From Shewanella colwelliana ATCC 39565 (lineage in GTDB: Bacteria > Pseudomonadota > Gammaproteobacteria > Enterobacterales > Shewanellaceae): DNA of 64,000 bases. Under the pieces are notes generated by a model. The model was not told the origin of the DNA. It ran no database searches and saw nothing but the letters and a program-made list of their open reading frames with translations. The translations under genes and the position numbers were made by a program. Below are positions 16,863 through 26,161 of the stretch, in pieces; position 1 is the stretch's first letter, and each line of letters starts with the position of its first letter. The stretch spans positions 124,001 to 188,000 of the forward strand of contig NZ_JAEC01000006.1 in the NCBI RefSeq assembly GCF_000518705.1, read 5' to 3'.

Positions 16863-18797
16863 TTAATGCGATGCGTTTCGGCTAATATAACGCTGCTCAA
16901 ACATATCGGCGTCAGCGGGTTTACCATATAGGTAGCCCTGACCATAATCGCAATCTTCATCTCGGATAAACAGATCTTGCGCCTCAGACTCCACACCTTC
17001 GGCTATCACATTCATGTTGAGCTTTTTACTCATGGCGATAATGGCCTTAGTTAACTCTCTGTCTTGAATGTTTTTTTCAAGGTTTGTGATAAAACAACGA
17101 TCAATTTTTAAGGTATTGAAAGCGTATTTTTGTAGGTAACTTAATGAAGAGTAGCCAGTACCAAAATCATCCAGAGAGATGCGAATCCCCAGTCTTTGCA
17201 GTTGCGAAATGGTGCGTTTAGCGATCTCTTCATCTTGCAGTAAGATCCCTTCGGTAATTTCTAGCTCTAAGCAGTTAGCTGGTAAGCGATAAAGTGCCAG
17301 CAGGTTTGAGATATGCTCGGCAAAATTAGTATCTCTAAATTGCAGCGGTGAGATATTAATGGCAATACGAAAATTACTATTGCATTGCAATCGCCACTGA
17401 GCCGCTTGAGAGAGTGCTGTATGCAGTACAAAATTGCCAATATCGATTATTTGACCATTATGCTCGGCTAAACTGATGAACTTGTCTGGCGGCACGCTAC
17501 CTAGAATTGGGTTATTCCAGCGCAGTAATGCTTCGGCACCAATGATCTCTTTGCTTCTTAGGCTGACTAAGGGTTGATATTGCAGGCTTAACTCTTTGTT
17601 TTTGAGTGCATCGACGAGGTGTGACTCTAACAGGTAGCGTTTTTCGATCGTCGACTGTGTTTGCTTAGTGAAAAAACTGTAGGGCGTGCCCTCTGCTTTA
17701 CTGATACTCATCGCTGCACCAGCCTTTTGAACTAACTCTGAGGGATCATCAGTATCTGTGGGTGCCTGGGCGATACCGATACAGCAGGGGATATTAATTG
17801 TAAATTGGCCAATGGTGAAAGGAGTGTTACTGCAACTATTGATTTGATTTATCAGGCTCAAATCACTGTTATTTTCGACTGTCTGCGCGACGATAAACTC
17901 GGCCCCCGCTATGCGGGCAAATAAAGTGGTCTTATTTAACAGCCTTTTGATTCGCTGACTGAAAAGCTGCAGAATTTTATCGCCAACCACATAACCATAA
18001 CTATCATTGACAGATTTAAAGTTACGCAAGCCAAAGTAGATGACATTGATTTCTTGCGGAGTAGGCTGGCTAAGTTGTTGAGTAAGCGAACTAATAAAAC
18101 CTAATCTATTGGGTAAACCCGTTAAGGCGTCGAAGCTTTTGTGGTATTCGAGTGAGTGCTCAATAGCGGCTCTGCTCTCTATTTCATGAATTAGTTTCTT
18201 ACTCAATTTGGCAAGATCAGAAGTACGTTGTTGCACATTGTTTTCAAGCACGACATTGAGGTGCTGAAGTTTGGCGTGTTCATAGAGACTAGCTAGATTG
18301 GCATTGAGGGCACTTTGGAATCGCTCTAACAGGTGGCGGAATGCTTTACTGTATTCTCGCTCTTTATTGTCGAGCATACATAAGGTGCCAAATGAGCTGT
18401 TATCGGGCCAGGTAAGCGGCAGTCCACAGTAGGCAATCATCCCAAGTTTAATATCAGGGTTGTTATCCCAGTCTTTATCTTTTAGGGCATTAGGAACGTG
18501 TAGTTCTCGCTGCTCACTGATCACCGTTTCGCAATAGAGGCCGTGGCCTAAGTTTTCGCTGTCGTATTGTTTATAAGGGTTGCCCTGGCTTTGACTACTG
18601 GTAAAGACGGAGATCTGTTTGTCGGTGACTCTCATGATTAAAACAGCGGGGGTGTCTACAATTTCAGATAATAAATCAAGGGTTTGCTGCCAACCGTTAA
18701 ACATCTCTTTAGGCACATCGATTTGAGCCGTATCGATATGGATATGGCTAAACAGGTGCTCATGTTGTAACTGCTGGAGCGTATTACGGTATGGCAT
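16863..18797 (-). CDS. GAF-GGDEF-EAL c-di-GMP phosphodiesterase with degenerate GGDEF
   Basis: 644 residues. A GAF domain (about 20-170) is followed by a short coiled segment (about 185-220), a GGDEF domain whose active site is degenerate (AGAEF instead of GGDEF), and a complete EAL domain (about 395-635). The EAL domain carries AEALLRW, EITEG, DDFGTGYSS, the KID lysine and AEGVE, plus QGYLYGKP. The expected activity is hydrolysis of c-di-GMP to pGpG, with the GGDEF part perhaps binding GTP as a regulator. The GAF domain is clearly related to that of the cyclase at 7245-8222, so the two enzymes may respond to the same kind of signal in opposite ways (inference). Confidence 0.9.
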   Translation of the reverse strand: MPYRNTLQQLQHEHLFSHIHIDTAQIDVPKEMFNGWQQTLDLLSEIVDTPAVLIMRVTDKQISVFTSSQSQGNPYKQYDSENLGHGLYCETVISEQRELHVPNALKDKDWDNNPDIKLGMIAYCGLPLTWPDNSSFGTLCMLDNKEREYSKAFRHLLERFQSALNANLASLYEHAKLQHLNVVLENNVQQRTSDLAKLSKKLIHEIESRAAIEHSLEYHKSFDALTGLPNRLGFISSLTQQLSQPTPQEINVIYFGLRNFKSVNDSYGYVVGDKILQLFSQRIKRLLNKTTLFARIAGAEFIVAQTVENNSDLSLINQINSCSNTPFTIGQFTINIPCCIGIAQAPTDTDDPSELVQKAGAAMSISKAEGTPYSFFTKQTQSTIEKRYLLESHLVDALKNKELSLQYQPLVSLRSKEIIGAEALLRWNNPILGSVPPDKFISLAEHNGQIIDIGNFVLHTALSQAAQWRLQCNSNFRIAINISPLQFRDTNFAEHISNLLALYRLPANCLELEITEGILLQDEEIAKRTISQLQRLGIRISLDDFGTGYSSLSYLQKYAFNTLKIDRCFITNLEKNIQDRELTKAIIAMSKKLNMNVIAEGVESEAQDLFIRDEDCDYGQGYLYGKPADADMFEQRYISRNASH

Positions 18798-18951
18798 GGC
18801 GGATCAATCCTTTGAATCGCAGTGATAGTACAATCTACCAACTATAGCGCGTATCTGGCAATAGTGTTATCTAGCTGGCGGGTGGCATTTTGTGTTGGTT
18901 GAATATACAAGTTCTCTTTTTGCTGGTTTTGCGCTGACGTTGAACCTTATC

Positions 18952-18969
18952 ATTAAATAATTATTTAAT
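18952..18969. repeat. AT-only perfect palindrome upstream of the beta-CASP gene
   Basis: Arms ATTAAATAA/TTATTTAAT form an 18-base perfect palindrome in the region between the divergent phosphodiesterase and beta-CASP genes. Because it is pure A/T it carries little information and may be chance or part of an UP-like promoter region. Confidence 0.3.
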
Positions 18970-19069
18970 TTTTATACAGATGGTTATTGGGTGGTTTGTG
19001 GCCATTAACAAGACTATCTTTTAAGAAGAACCTTTCCACATCTTCCCTCAAGTATTAAGGATGCTTGCC

Positions 19070-20518
19070 ATGCGAATGACGCTTACATTTCTCGGTGCAA
19101 CCCAAGAGGTGACTGGGTCTTGTCATCTACTTGATATCGATGGGCGGCAGTTGTTACTCGATTGCGGCATGATTCAAGGTGGTAAAGCCGACGCGCTGCG
19201 AAATCATGAGCCGTTTGAGTTTGATCCTAAATCTATTCACGCCGTCGTACTTAGCCATGCGCATATCGATCACTCTGGCCGCTTGCCCCTATTGGTTAAG
19301 TCGGGTTTTACTGGTCCTATTTATAGCCATAAAGCAACGGTTGAACTGTGTGCGGTTATGCTCAAAGATGCGGCAATGCTGCAGGTTAGAGAGGTGGAGC
19401 GGCTTAATAAAAAGCGCATTAAAAACCAATTAGATCCGTTAGAACCACTATTTGATGATGCCGATGTGGATCGGGTGATGCAGCAGTTTGTTGCGCTCGA
19501 TTATGGGCAGCATTGCCAAGTTGTTCCCAATGTAACCGCATGCCTTAGCGATGCTGGTCATATTTTAGGATCGGCTATCGTTGAGCTATGGCTGGGTGAA
19601 AAGGGAGCGACTAAGAAAGTTGTATTTAGTGGTGATCTAGGCCGAGCCGGTATGCCTATTTTGGATGACCCGACTTTTATAGAAGAAGCTGATTTAGTCT
19701 TGATGGAGAGTACCTATGGCGATCGCTTACACCGCAGTTGGGAGGATACCTTAACGGAACTCAAATCGATTTTTGCCAGTACCATTAAACAAAGTCGTGG
19801 CAATATATTACTACCAGCTTTTTCGGTGGGGCGGGCTCAAGAGTTGCTTTATCTATTTCATCTGTATGCCAAAGAGTGGGATCTCGGTCGCTGGCGTATC
19901 TGTCTCGACAGCCCCATGGCGATTAAAGCTACCGCCATCTATGCTGAAAACTACAGTTTAATGGATGAAGACTTTAAGCGATTTACTCGTTTATCACCGG
20001 GACAGCACCCATTGCTGTCCAATGTGGATTTTATCGATACCACTGATGAGTCGATGGCGCTTAATCATATCCATCAAGGTTTGATAGTGATTGCGGGTAG
20101 CGGCATGTGTAATGGTGGCCGTATTCGCTGCCATTTAGAGCACAATCTAGCTAACCCATTGTCTGATGTGATCATATGTGGCTACCAAGCCATGGGGACC
20201 CCAGGGCGTTTGTTAGTCGATGGTGCCGACAGCCTGACTATTCGTGGGAATCCTATTCCAGTCAAGGCTAAGTTGCATACCGTTGGCGGATTGTCAGCGC
20301 ACGCGGATCAGGCCGAACTGCTGCGTTGGTACCAGCATTTCAACGACTCGCCACCCGTGATCTTGGTGCATGGTGAAGTAGAGGCGCAAAAAACCTTGTT
20401 AGCCCAGTTGCAAAACGATGGGGAGGATAGCGGTTGTCATGGTGTGATTGCCGAGCACGGTGATAGGTTGGACTTAAGCGCATTGCCTCACTTAGTGTGG
20501 CTGCCAGCGCCAAGTTAA
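19070..20518 (+). CDS. Beta-CASP metallo-beta-lactamase-fold RNA hydrolase
   Basis: 482 residues from ATG 19070, which has AAGG nine bases upstream; an in-frame ATG at 19061 is too close to that site. The zinc motif HAHIDH lies at 63-68, GHILGSAIVEL and FSGDLGR supply further ligands, and the beta-CASP motifs follow: STYGDR, LLPAFSVGRAQE, SGMCNGGRI and GGLSAHADQ. The family includes CPSF73-like endonucleases and bacterial RNases with no typical KH domain, as here. The role is probably RNA processing or decay in the cytoplasm; the target is unknown. The cation/proton antiporter gene follows after 125 bases. Confidence 0.85.
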   Translation: MRMTLTFLGATQEVTGSCHLLDIDGRQLLLDCGMIQGGKADALRNHEPFEFDPKSIHAVVLSHAHIDHSGRLPLLVKSGFTGPIYSHKATVELCAVMLKDAAMLQVREVERLNKKRIKNQLDPLEPLFDDADVDRVMQQFVALDYGQHCQVVPNVTACLSDAGHILGSAIVELWLGEKGATKKVVFSGDLGRAGMPILDDPTFIEEADLVLMESTYGDRLHRSWEDTLTELKSIFASTIKQSRGNILLPAFSVGRAQELLYLFHLYAKEWDLGRWRICLDSPMAIKATAIYAENYSLMDEDFKRFTRLSPGQHPLLSNVDFIDTTDESMALNHIHQGLIVIAGSGMCNGGRIRCHLEHNLANPLSDVIICGYQAMGTPGRLLVDGADSLTIRGNPIPVKAKLHTVGGLSAHADQAELLRWYQHFNDSPPVILVHGEVEAQKTLLAQLQNDGEDSGCHGVIAEHGDRLDLSALPHLVWLPAPS

Positions 20519-20643
20519 TCTGGGGGGGGCGCTACAGTGGCGCATCACCACTAGGACCTAGGGTGATTAAAGGCGAGCCAAATCGAGCGATATTTGCTAG
20601 CTTGTGGGTTAAGTTACGTTTTTAACCCAAGGACAAGTTAGGC

Positions 20644-21867
20644 ATGGATGAGCATATCGTCATTTTAGTTATCGCATTGATAGTATTGTTGTATGGCTAC
20701 ATATCAAAAGGCTTATCACGTCTAAATATCTCTGGACCTATGGTGTTTACTGGATTGGGGTTGCTGCTCTCGCCATTAGGTATCAATGTCACACAGGTAG
20801 AGGTCGATGCTGAGTTTGTCACTGTGATTGTTGAGATTGCCTTAGTGTTAGTGCTATTTGCTGATGCAGCCTTGCTCGACCTTAAATTGTTGCGTAGCTC
20901 TTGGTTAATCCCCGCAAGGTTATTGTTTATCGGCTTACCCATCACTGTGGTAGCAGGCACATTAGCGGCGCAATGGATATTTCCCAATGAGCCTCTGACC
21001 TCACTTATCTTATTGGCATTGCTGTTAACGCCCACTGATGCTGCGTTGGGGAAGGCGGTGGTGTCAGATCCAAAAGTCCCAAAATGGGTCCGCTCTAGTA
21101 TCAATGTGGAAAGTGGCCTCAATGACGGTATTATTTTCCCCATGTTGTTGACGGTCATTGCTCTGATTTTAAGCGATACAGGCAACAGCCAAGACCAACA
21201 TTGGGTGGTCTATGTTGGCCAGCAGATTGTTTTTGGTGCCATCGTGGGCGCAGTCGTGGGTTATCTTGGTACCAAATTACTGGTATGGGCAGACAGTAAG
21301 AACTTGGCTGAAACCAGTTATCAAAACCTCATTCCAATCGCACTGGCTATTTTGGCCTTTTATTTGGCTGAAACACTGTCGGGCAATGGCTTTATCGCTG
21401 CCTTTTTTGCCGGTTTGTACGCGGGAAATACCTATGAGAAAACCCGCAGTCATATTGAAGATTTTGCTGAGAGTGAAGGGGAGCTTTTTGTATTGATTAG
21501 CTTCTTTGTTTTCGGTCTCGCGTTTGTACCGATAACCTTAGCCTACGTAACTTGGGATGTGGTGCTGTATTCGCTATTGAGTTTAACTGTGCTGCGAATG
21601 ATTCCCGTTGTTATTTCACTGACGGGTAGCAAACTCGATCTGTCCACTAAACTGTTTATTGCTTGGTTTGGACCTCGTGGCATCGCCTCCATTTTATATG
21701 TGTTGATTGTGGTGCATGAGATGGGCAGCATGGCGGGGTTTGAAACTGTTTATGCGGTGGTGACCGTTACTGTTTTGATGAGCATCTTGACCCATGGTCT
21801 CAGTGCACAACCATTGGCTAACCGTTATGCGCGTCAGCACAGTGAACAGCCCGCTGATAATGGTTAA
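20644..21867 (+). CDS. CPA1/NhaP-type cation:proton antiporter
   Basis: 407 residues with about 12 membrane segments. Features of the CPA family: LLLTPTDAALGKAVV and NVESGLNDGIIFPM (the conserved Asn-Asp unwound-helix region), and WFGPRGIASILY near the end. It should exchange Na+ or K+ for protons in the inner membrane, aiding pH and salt tolerance in a marine cell. No cytoplasmic RCK/TrkA-C tail is present. The ATG at 20644 follows an AAGGACAAGTTAGGC leader. It converges on the MFS gene, with an 8-base stem hairpin (21916-21943) between the two. Confidence 0.85.
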   Translation: MDEHIVILVIALIVLLYGYISKGLSRLNISGPMVFTGLGLLLSPLGINVTQVEVDAEFVTVIVEIALVLVLFADAALLDLKLLRSSWLIPARLLFIGLPITVVAGTLAAQWIFPNEPLTSLILLALLLTPTDAALGKAVVSDPKVPKWVRSSINVESGLNDGIIFPMLLTVIALILSDTGNSQDQHWVVYVGQQIVFGAIVGAVVGYLGTKLLVWADSKNLAETSYQNLIPIALAILAFYLAETLSGNGFIAAFFAGLYAGNTYEKTRSHIEDFAESEGELFVLISFFVFGLAFVPITLAYVTWDVVLYSLLSLTVLRMIPVVISLTGSKLDLSTKLFIAWFGPRGIASILYVLIVVHEMGSMAGFETVYAVVTVTVLMSILTHGLSAQPLANRYARQHSEQPADNG

Positions 21868-21915
21868 GAGTCAACTGTGTAGGTCCATAACCCTATTGTG
21901 TTACCGCATGTCATG

Positions 21916-21943
21916 GGCCATGAATACTCTGCGACTCATGGCC
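21916..21943. repeat. Hairpin between convergent antiporter and MFS genes
   Basis: Arms GGCCATGA and TCATGGCC (8 bases, 12-base loop) lie between the two stop codons. There is no T-run on either strand, so it may protect 3' ends or act as a weak bidirectional terminator. Confidence 0.35.
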
Positions 21944-21956
21944 TAGTCGTGAACGA

Positions 21957-23126
21957 TTAGCCTGCAATAGGGTTTTGTCCCGAATGTATCTTGGCAGAGC
22001 TACTCATTAACATGTACAAACACGTCGTGAGAAAGCAAAAACCTAAGTACAGAATCACCTGATTAGGTGAGTCAAATAAGTTAACCGCTAGCTGAGGGCC
22101 GACCACGGAGCCAACACTATAACTGAGTAGCATAATCTCTGTTGCTGACACTATTTTTGCTATCGGTAGCGTTTCACAGGCCAAGGTGATGGCGATAGGG
22201 TACAGCGCAAAACTTGCCGCTCCGATAGTAAAGTAGCTGATGCTTTGCAGTGCAAAAGTTTGCGATTCCAGTATGCCAACAATACCCACTAGACCTAGCA
22301 AACAAAATAGTGCCATCAATAGATGTTTACCCATGCGTGTTGAGAGGTAGCTGACTAAGGGCTGCACTAGCATACCGCCCAAAATGATGGTTGCCATCAA
22401 GGTGCCCGTTTGTTCAGGGCTACCGATTTTCGCACTAATGTAACTTGGCATAATGCCGTAAATTGGCCCGAGTAATAGCCCTGACACTAGACAGCCGAGA
22501 ACAGCAGGCTTACTGAGTTTGCTTAACTCATGGATATTAAACTTTTGATGTTTAATCATCACGGGTTGGCCACGTTTGATAAGTAGCGGGGGCATCATGG
22601 CTAAGATTAGAAATGCCATCACCGAAAAATAAGGTAACATCCCCACGACGCCCAGTGGTGCAATAGCAAGCTGGCCAATGGCGCTGCCGCCATAGAGCGA
22701 TGCCATATATAAGCCTAAGCGTTTAGCACGTGCTTTAGCCGTGTCAGCCATCAATAACCATGACTCCACCACAACAAACACGCCTGCCACAGCAATGCCT
22801 GCGATAAATCGCATGGCTAACCACATGCCAGCATTTGGCCAAATTAACATGCCTATGATAGTCAGGGTGAGTAGCGCAAGAAAGGCCACTAAAGCCATTC
22901 TATGTCCACAGCGTGACACCACCGACTCAACGGTTAAGGTGCCACATAAAATGCCGAGGTAGAAGACACTCGCAAGCCAAGAAACTAAAGATAGTTCAAG
23001 TCCAAATGAAGATAATGATAGCGGGATCAAGCTCATTAAAAATCCTGATGCCACAGCAAAAAATGACAATCCTGCGACAGGTGTCAGTGTGCTGTTTTTA
23101 GTATCATTAGTGGCGGCTATTTCCAC
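21957..23126 (-). CDS. MFS transporter, YcaD-like
   Basis: 389 residues with twelve membrane segments. The N-terminal half has SWLASVFYLGILCGTLTVE and CGHRMALVAF, matching the MFS loop 2-3 motif. FVVVESWLLMADTAKARAKRLGLYMASLYGGSAIGQ resembles the YcaD/UMF-type subfamily of the major facilitator superfamily. No substrate is known for this group. It is transcribed alone; upstream (23127-23473) is a 347-base gap after the methyltransferase gene. Confidence 0.85.
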   Translation of the reverse strand: MEIAATNDTKNSTLTPVAGLSFFAVASGFLMSLIPLSLSSFGLELSLVSWLASVFYLGILCGTLTVESVVSRCGHRMALVAFLALLTLTIIGMLIWPNAGMWLAMRFIAGIAVAGVFVVVESWLLMADTAKARAKRLGLYMASLYGGSAIGQLAIAPLGVVGMLPYFSVMAFLILAMMPPLLIKRGQPVMIKHQKFNIHELSKLSKPAVLGCLVSGLLLGPIYGIMPSYISAKIGSPEQTGTLMATIILGGMLVQPLVSYLSTRMGKHLLMALFCLLGLVGIVGILESQTFALQSISYFTIGAASFALYPIAITLACETLPIAKIVSATEIMLLSYSVGSVVGPQLAVNLFDSPNQVILYLGFCFLTTCLYMLMSSSAKIHSGQNPIAG

Positions 23127-23473
23127 CTTTGTCTCCTAGATAAGTTAACTTTTTAATAGTTTGGTAGTGAATTTTGGAGAGCGGATTTTAAGGCAAAATA
23201 TTAAAGAGTAAAGTAGATTTTTTATGCAGCAGACTAATTTTAATGTAATTGTGATTTAAGTATCTAATATAAAAGAGGCTTTAATGGTTGGTGATGCAGT
23301 GATTATTAAGGTGAGATACTTTTTATACTGACGTTTTAGCGGGTTTGAATTCTCAGGTAAGTATCGACTTAATGATGATATATAGCTTTTATGTTTATTA
23401 TTTTGGTGGGTTTTGTTTGTATTTGCCATCAAAGTTGATTTTTGTGATGGCAAATACTGATGTGAAAGATGGC
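23127..23473. other. Intergenic region between the methyltransferase and MFS genes
   Basis: About 350 AT-rich bases on the 5' side of the MFS gene and the 3' side of the methyltransferase gene. It holds a strong inverted repeat (23421-23455). I saw no convincing small ORF; an open stretch on the minus strand (23256-23453) lacks a ribosome site and has random-looking composition. Confidence 0.5.
23421..23455 (-). terminator. Inverted repeat after the methyltransferase gene, terminator-like without T-run
   Basis: Perfect 11-base arms ATTTGCCATCA and TGATGGCAAAT with a 13-base loop sit 18 bases past the methyltransferase stop. On the minus strand the following bases are ACAAACAAAA, so a classic U-tail is missing; it may instead stabilise the mRNA end. 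Confidence 0.45.
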
Positions 23474-24481
23474 TTACCCCAATGTTAAGGCTACCATTTT
23501 CAGCGGGTGATTGCCGTCGAATGAGGGAAAGTCTTCATGACACTCTAGCCACTCATAAGCGCTGATACTGCGCCCCTGTTTTGCTACACAACGAGATAAG
23601 GCATCATACCAAGTTTGCTTGTCTACCTTTGCCACATTGTTACAACAGACAATGGTTCCGCTGCTTTTAGTCGATAGCATGGCGGGCTTAAAAAGGCTCT
23701 GGTAATCGTTAATTAAGTCGACCGTGCCAAAAGGGCTTTTTGCAAATCGAGGTGGGTCGAGAAACACCAAGTCAAATTGGGTGGCGCTCAACTTCGGGTA
23801 GCTTGGAAGTTTTTGATTACGACGTCCGCCCACCTTCATACCCGCAAGCTGACGCATGGCTGGAAAAGCGTCGCTTTGGACAAATTCGCAGACAGATTCA
23901 ACACCGTTAAGTTGGGCATTCTTTTTGCCTGCAGCCAGTGCAAAGGATGAAAAATCTACATTGATCACCTTTTGTGCTCCGCCAACCGCCGCTGCAGTGC
24001 CGATACCACAGGTATAGGAGAAGAGATTAAGTACGGTTTTGTCTTGGCTATTGGCACGCACATACTCTCGGCCAACACGCATGTCGAGAAACAGTAGTGG
24101 ATCTTGCCCCTCATGACGTAGCTGACTCGTAAATTTGATACCATTCTCTTGCATCACTTGTTCAGATTTTGCGAAGCCTTCCAGTTCGTCATCGAGTTGG
24201 TTGAGGATACGTGAATTTTTATTGGAACGATCGTTGTATACCACTGGCAGTGTGCATACCGCTTTAAGCGCTTGTTCAATTTCATTGCGCTCATCTTGGG
24301 TTAATGTGTGATGGAAGGTTTGCACTAACCAAGCATCGCCATATCGGTCAATATTGAGTCCATTAATCCCTTCAACCGTTCCATGAAATACACGAAAACA
24401 GTCGGTATTGTTGGCGTGTACCTGCGCGATGAGCGACGCACGTGCGGTTAATGCGCTAGCTAACAAAGTGGTGATCGACAT
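23474..24481 (-). CDS. Class I SAM-dependent methyltransferase, RlmI-like (RNA m5C type)
   Basis: 335 residues. Residues about 20-130 hold an EEHD-like fold, including VEGINGLNIDRYGDAWLVQTFHH. The Rossmann methyltransferase core follows with GQDPLLFLDMRVGREYV, VLNLFSYTCGIGTAAAVGGA (SAM-binding) and VFLDPPRFAKS, the DPP catalytic region of the RlmI/RlmK family. The N-terminal PUA domain of RlmI is absent. The likely substrate is rRNA cytosine, but the position cannot be assigned. It is transcribed toward the MFS gene and divergent from the lipase-like gene. Confidence 0.8.
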   Translation of the reverse strand: MSITTLLASALTARASLIAQVHANNTDCFRVFHGTVEGINGLNIDRYGDAWLVQTFHHTLTQDERNEIEQALKAVCTLPVVYNDRSNKNSRILNQLDDELEGFAKSEQVMQENGIKFTSQLRHEGQDPLLFLDMRVGREYVRANSQDKTVLNLFSYTCGIGTAAAVGGAQKVINVDFSSFALAAGKKNAQLNGVESVCEFVQSDAFPAMRQLAGMKVGGRRNQKLPSYPKLSATQFDLVFLDPPRFAKSPFGTVDLINDYQSLFKPAMLSTKSSGTIVCCNNVAKVDKQTWYDALSRCVAKQGRSISAYEWLECHEDFPSFDGNHPLKMVALTLG

Positions 24482-24596
24482 AGTTTAAGTGTCCGTATTG
24501 AATGGTAAGCTGAAATTAAGGGCGCAATCATAGCAAATATTGCCGATGAATTTGCTAAATTTAGATTAGCGTCAAACGCAGACCCATGAGGTGTCG

Positions 24597-25187
24597 ATGA
24601 AGCTAGTACTGGTGCACGGTATATTTAACACAGGCCATGTGATGGCGTGGATGAAGAAACGTTTTGAACAACAAGGGCATGAATGTTTCAATCCAACCAT
24701 AGCACCATTCGATGGACGTCACGGTATAGAGTATGCGGCCAGCGTGTTGAAAAGCGCGATTGACCAACGTTTTGGTAATCATGCTGAGATCGTTTTGGTG
24801 GGTTTTAGCATGGGCGGTATCGTAGCGCGCTATTATCTGCAGATGCTTGGCGGCGCTGAGCGTACTCGTTCACTCTACTCAATATCTAGCCCCCACAATG
24901 GGAGTTACTTGGCGTATTTGCCCTATCCCTCAAAGGGGGTTAAACAGTTGCGCCCCAATAGCGCGTTATTGCAGGTACTCGATCGCCATGTGGATGGCCT
25001 ATCTAAGGTTCAGCTTTACTCATTTCGTACACCGATGGACCTCACCATAGTGCCAAGTCGTAGTTCCCATTGGCCTCTGGCTAGCAATAAAGTGTTCATG
25101 GTACCACTGCATCTTTCGATGATCTTTAGTCGCCGGATCGTCGATGAAATATCAGTGAGCGCTATGGGTTATCCATCGCTGCCGTAG
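24597..25187 (+). CDS. Alpha/beta-hydrolase, lipase-like
   Basis: 196 residues from ATG 24597 (GAGG five bases upstream; an in-frame GTG at 24591 overlaps that site). LVHGIFNTG provides the oxyanion region, GFSMGG at 69-74 the nucleophile Ser71, and MDLTIVPSRSSHWPL plus VPLHLSMI the probable Asp and His of the triad. The compact size matches the LipA/YheT-like small triacylglycerol-lipase or PGAP1-like esterases. No signal peptide is seen, so it should act in the cytoplasm. Its last 36 bases overlap the 3' end of the convergent rarD-like gene. Confidence 0.75.
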   Translation: MKLVLVHGIFNTGHVMAWMKKRFEQQGHECFNPTIAPFDGRHGIEYAASVLKSAIDQRFGNHAEIVLVGFSMGGIVARYYLQMLGGAERTRSLYSISSPHNGSYLAYLPYPSKGVKQLRPNSALLQVLDRHVDGLSKVQLYSFRTPMDLTIVPSRSSHWPLASNKVFMVPLHLSMIFSRRIVDEISVSAMGYPSLP

Positions 25188-26066
25188 GCGAGGTAAGGCT
25201 TCCAATGAGCAAAATAGCAAGCCGGTCCAGATGAAGCCGAAGCTGACGGCTTTGACTTGATCAAACTGCTCATTAAACAGTGTCACAGCCAAAATAAAGT
25301 GAATGCTTGGCTCAATATATTGCATTAATCCAACCATCGAGAGGCTGGTGGCACGGATAGCCAATGCAAAAAAGATCAGTGGCAGTAGCGTCACAGGCGC
25401 AGACCCCATATAGAGCAGGATCTGTGTGTTTGAACCTGACAGGGCGACACTTTGGTCGGTAAGAGCAAGCCAAAGCAGGTAACACATGGCCATGGGCGTC
25501 AACAACGCCGCTTCTATGGTGACAGAGGTGAGCGAGTCGAACTGAATATACTTTTTACACAGACCATACAGGGCAAAGAACCCGCCCATTAGTAGGGCTA
25601 ACCAAGGTAAGGCTTGGTATTGATAAATCATGTAACCAATACCTATGGCACCTAAAAACACCGCTAATTTTTGCGCTAAAGTGAGTTTGTCGCCTAAGCA
25701 CACAACCCCTAATGCGATGGCAAACAGTGGATTGATGAAAAAACCTAAGCTGGCGGCGAGAACCTGACCATGGGTCAGCGCCCAAGTAAAGCTATACCAA
25801 GACACGCACATGATGATTGACGCTAAGCCGCATAATGCAACGGAGCGCTTATTGGCACGTAACTGTGCGATAGAGGGTAGTGGTTTGCCCATGACAAAAA
25901 ACACTAACAACATAAAAGGTACCGAGCATAATAGTCGAAATGCCAACAGTTCATTGATACTGGCATTGGGTAAAAACTGGTAATACAGCGGCATGAGTCC
26001 CCAGAGTAAAAATGAGACCGCTGCAAGGGCATTACCTTGAAATGTTGAACGTGCTGAGCTTGGCAT
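25152..26066 (-). CDS. rarD: RarD-type EamA permease
   Basis: 304 residues with ten membrane segments. It opens with NALAAVSFLLWGLMPLYYQFLP and INELLAFRLLCSVPFMLLV, typical of RarD (chloramphenicol-sensitivity protein, DMT superfamily), and later has SMVGLMQYIEPSIHFILAVTLFNE. The length equals that of E. coli RarD. The transport substrate is unknown. Its 3' end overlaps the lipase-like gene on the opposite strand by 36 bases. A CRP-like site (26146-26161) lies about 80 bases upstream of its start, shared with the divergent FG-GAP gene. Confidence 0.85.
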   Translation of the reverse strand: MPSSARSTFQGNALAAVSFLLWGLMPLYYQFLPNASINELLAFRLLCSVPFMLLVFFVMGKPLPSIAQLRANKRSVALCGLASIIMCVSWYSFTWALTHGQVLAASLGFFINPLFAIALGVVCLGDKLTLAQKLAVFLGAIGIGYMIYQYQALPWLALLMGGFFALYGLCKKYIQFDSLTSVTIEAALLTPMAMCYLLWLALTDQSVALSGSNTQILLYMGSAPVTLLPLIFFALAIRATSLSMVGLMQYIEPSIHFILAVTLFNEQFDQVKAVSFGFIWTGLLFCSLEALPRLRQRWITHSAH

Positions 26067-26145
26067 AAGGATCCGAAAAAGAAAACTGACGTTGGTATGC
26101 TTGATAAAAAGGAGCGCAATTCTCTCACCGAATAAGTGGTGTGAC

Positions 26146-26161
26146 TGTGAGATTAATCACC
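26146..26161. promoter_or_regulatory. Candidate CRP site between rarD and the FG-GAP gene
   Basis: TGTGA-GATTAA-TCACC matches the CRP consensus TGTGA-N6-TCACA at nine of ten positions. It sits in the divergent region and could serve either gene. Prediction only. Confidence 0.4.

Noticed and set aside
20697..21185. Long minus-strand open frame (162 residues) inside the antiporter gene
   Set aside because: It is the antisense of a strongly supported membrane-protein gene, has Ser/Asn/Thr-rich shadow composition and no ribosome site.
23256..23453. Minus-strand frame of 65 residues between methyltransferase and MFS genes
   Set aside because: No ribosome site, random-looking Lys/Ser/Thr-rich composition, and it runs across the inverted repeat.
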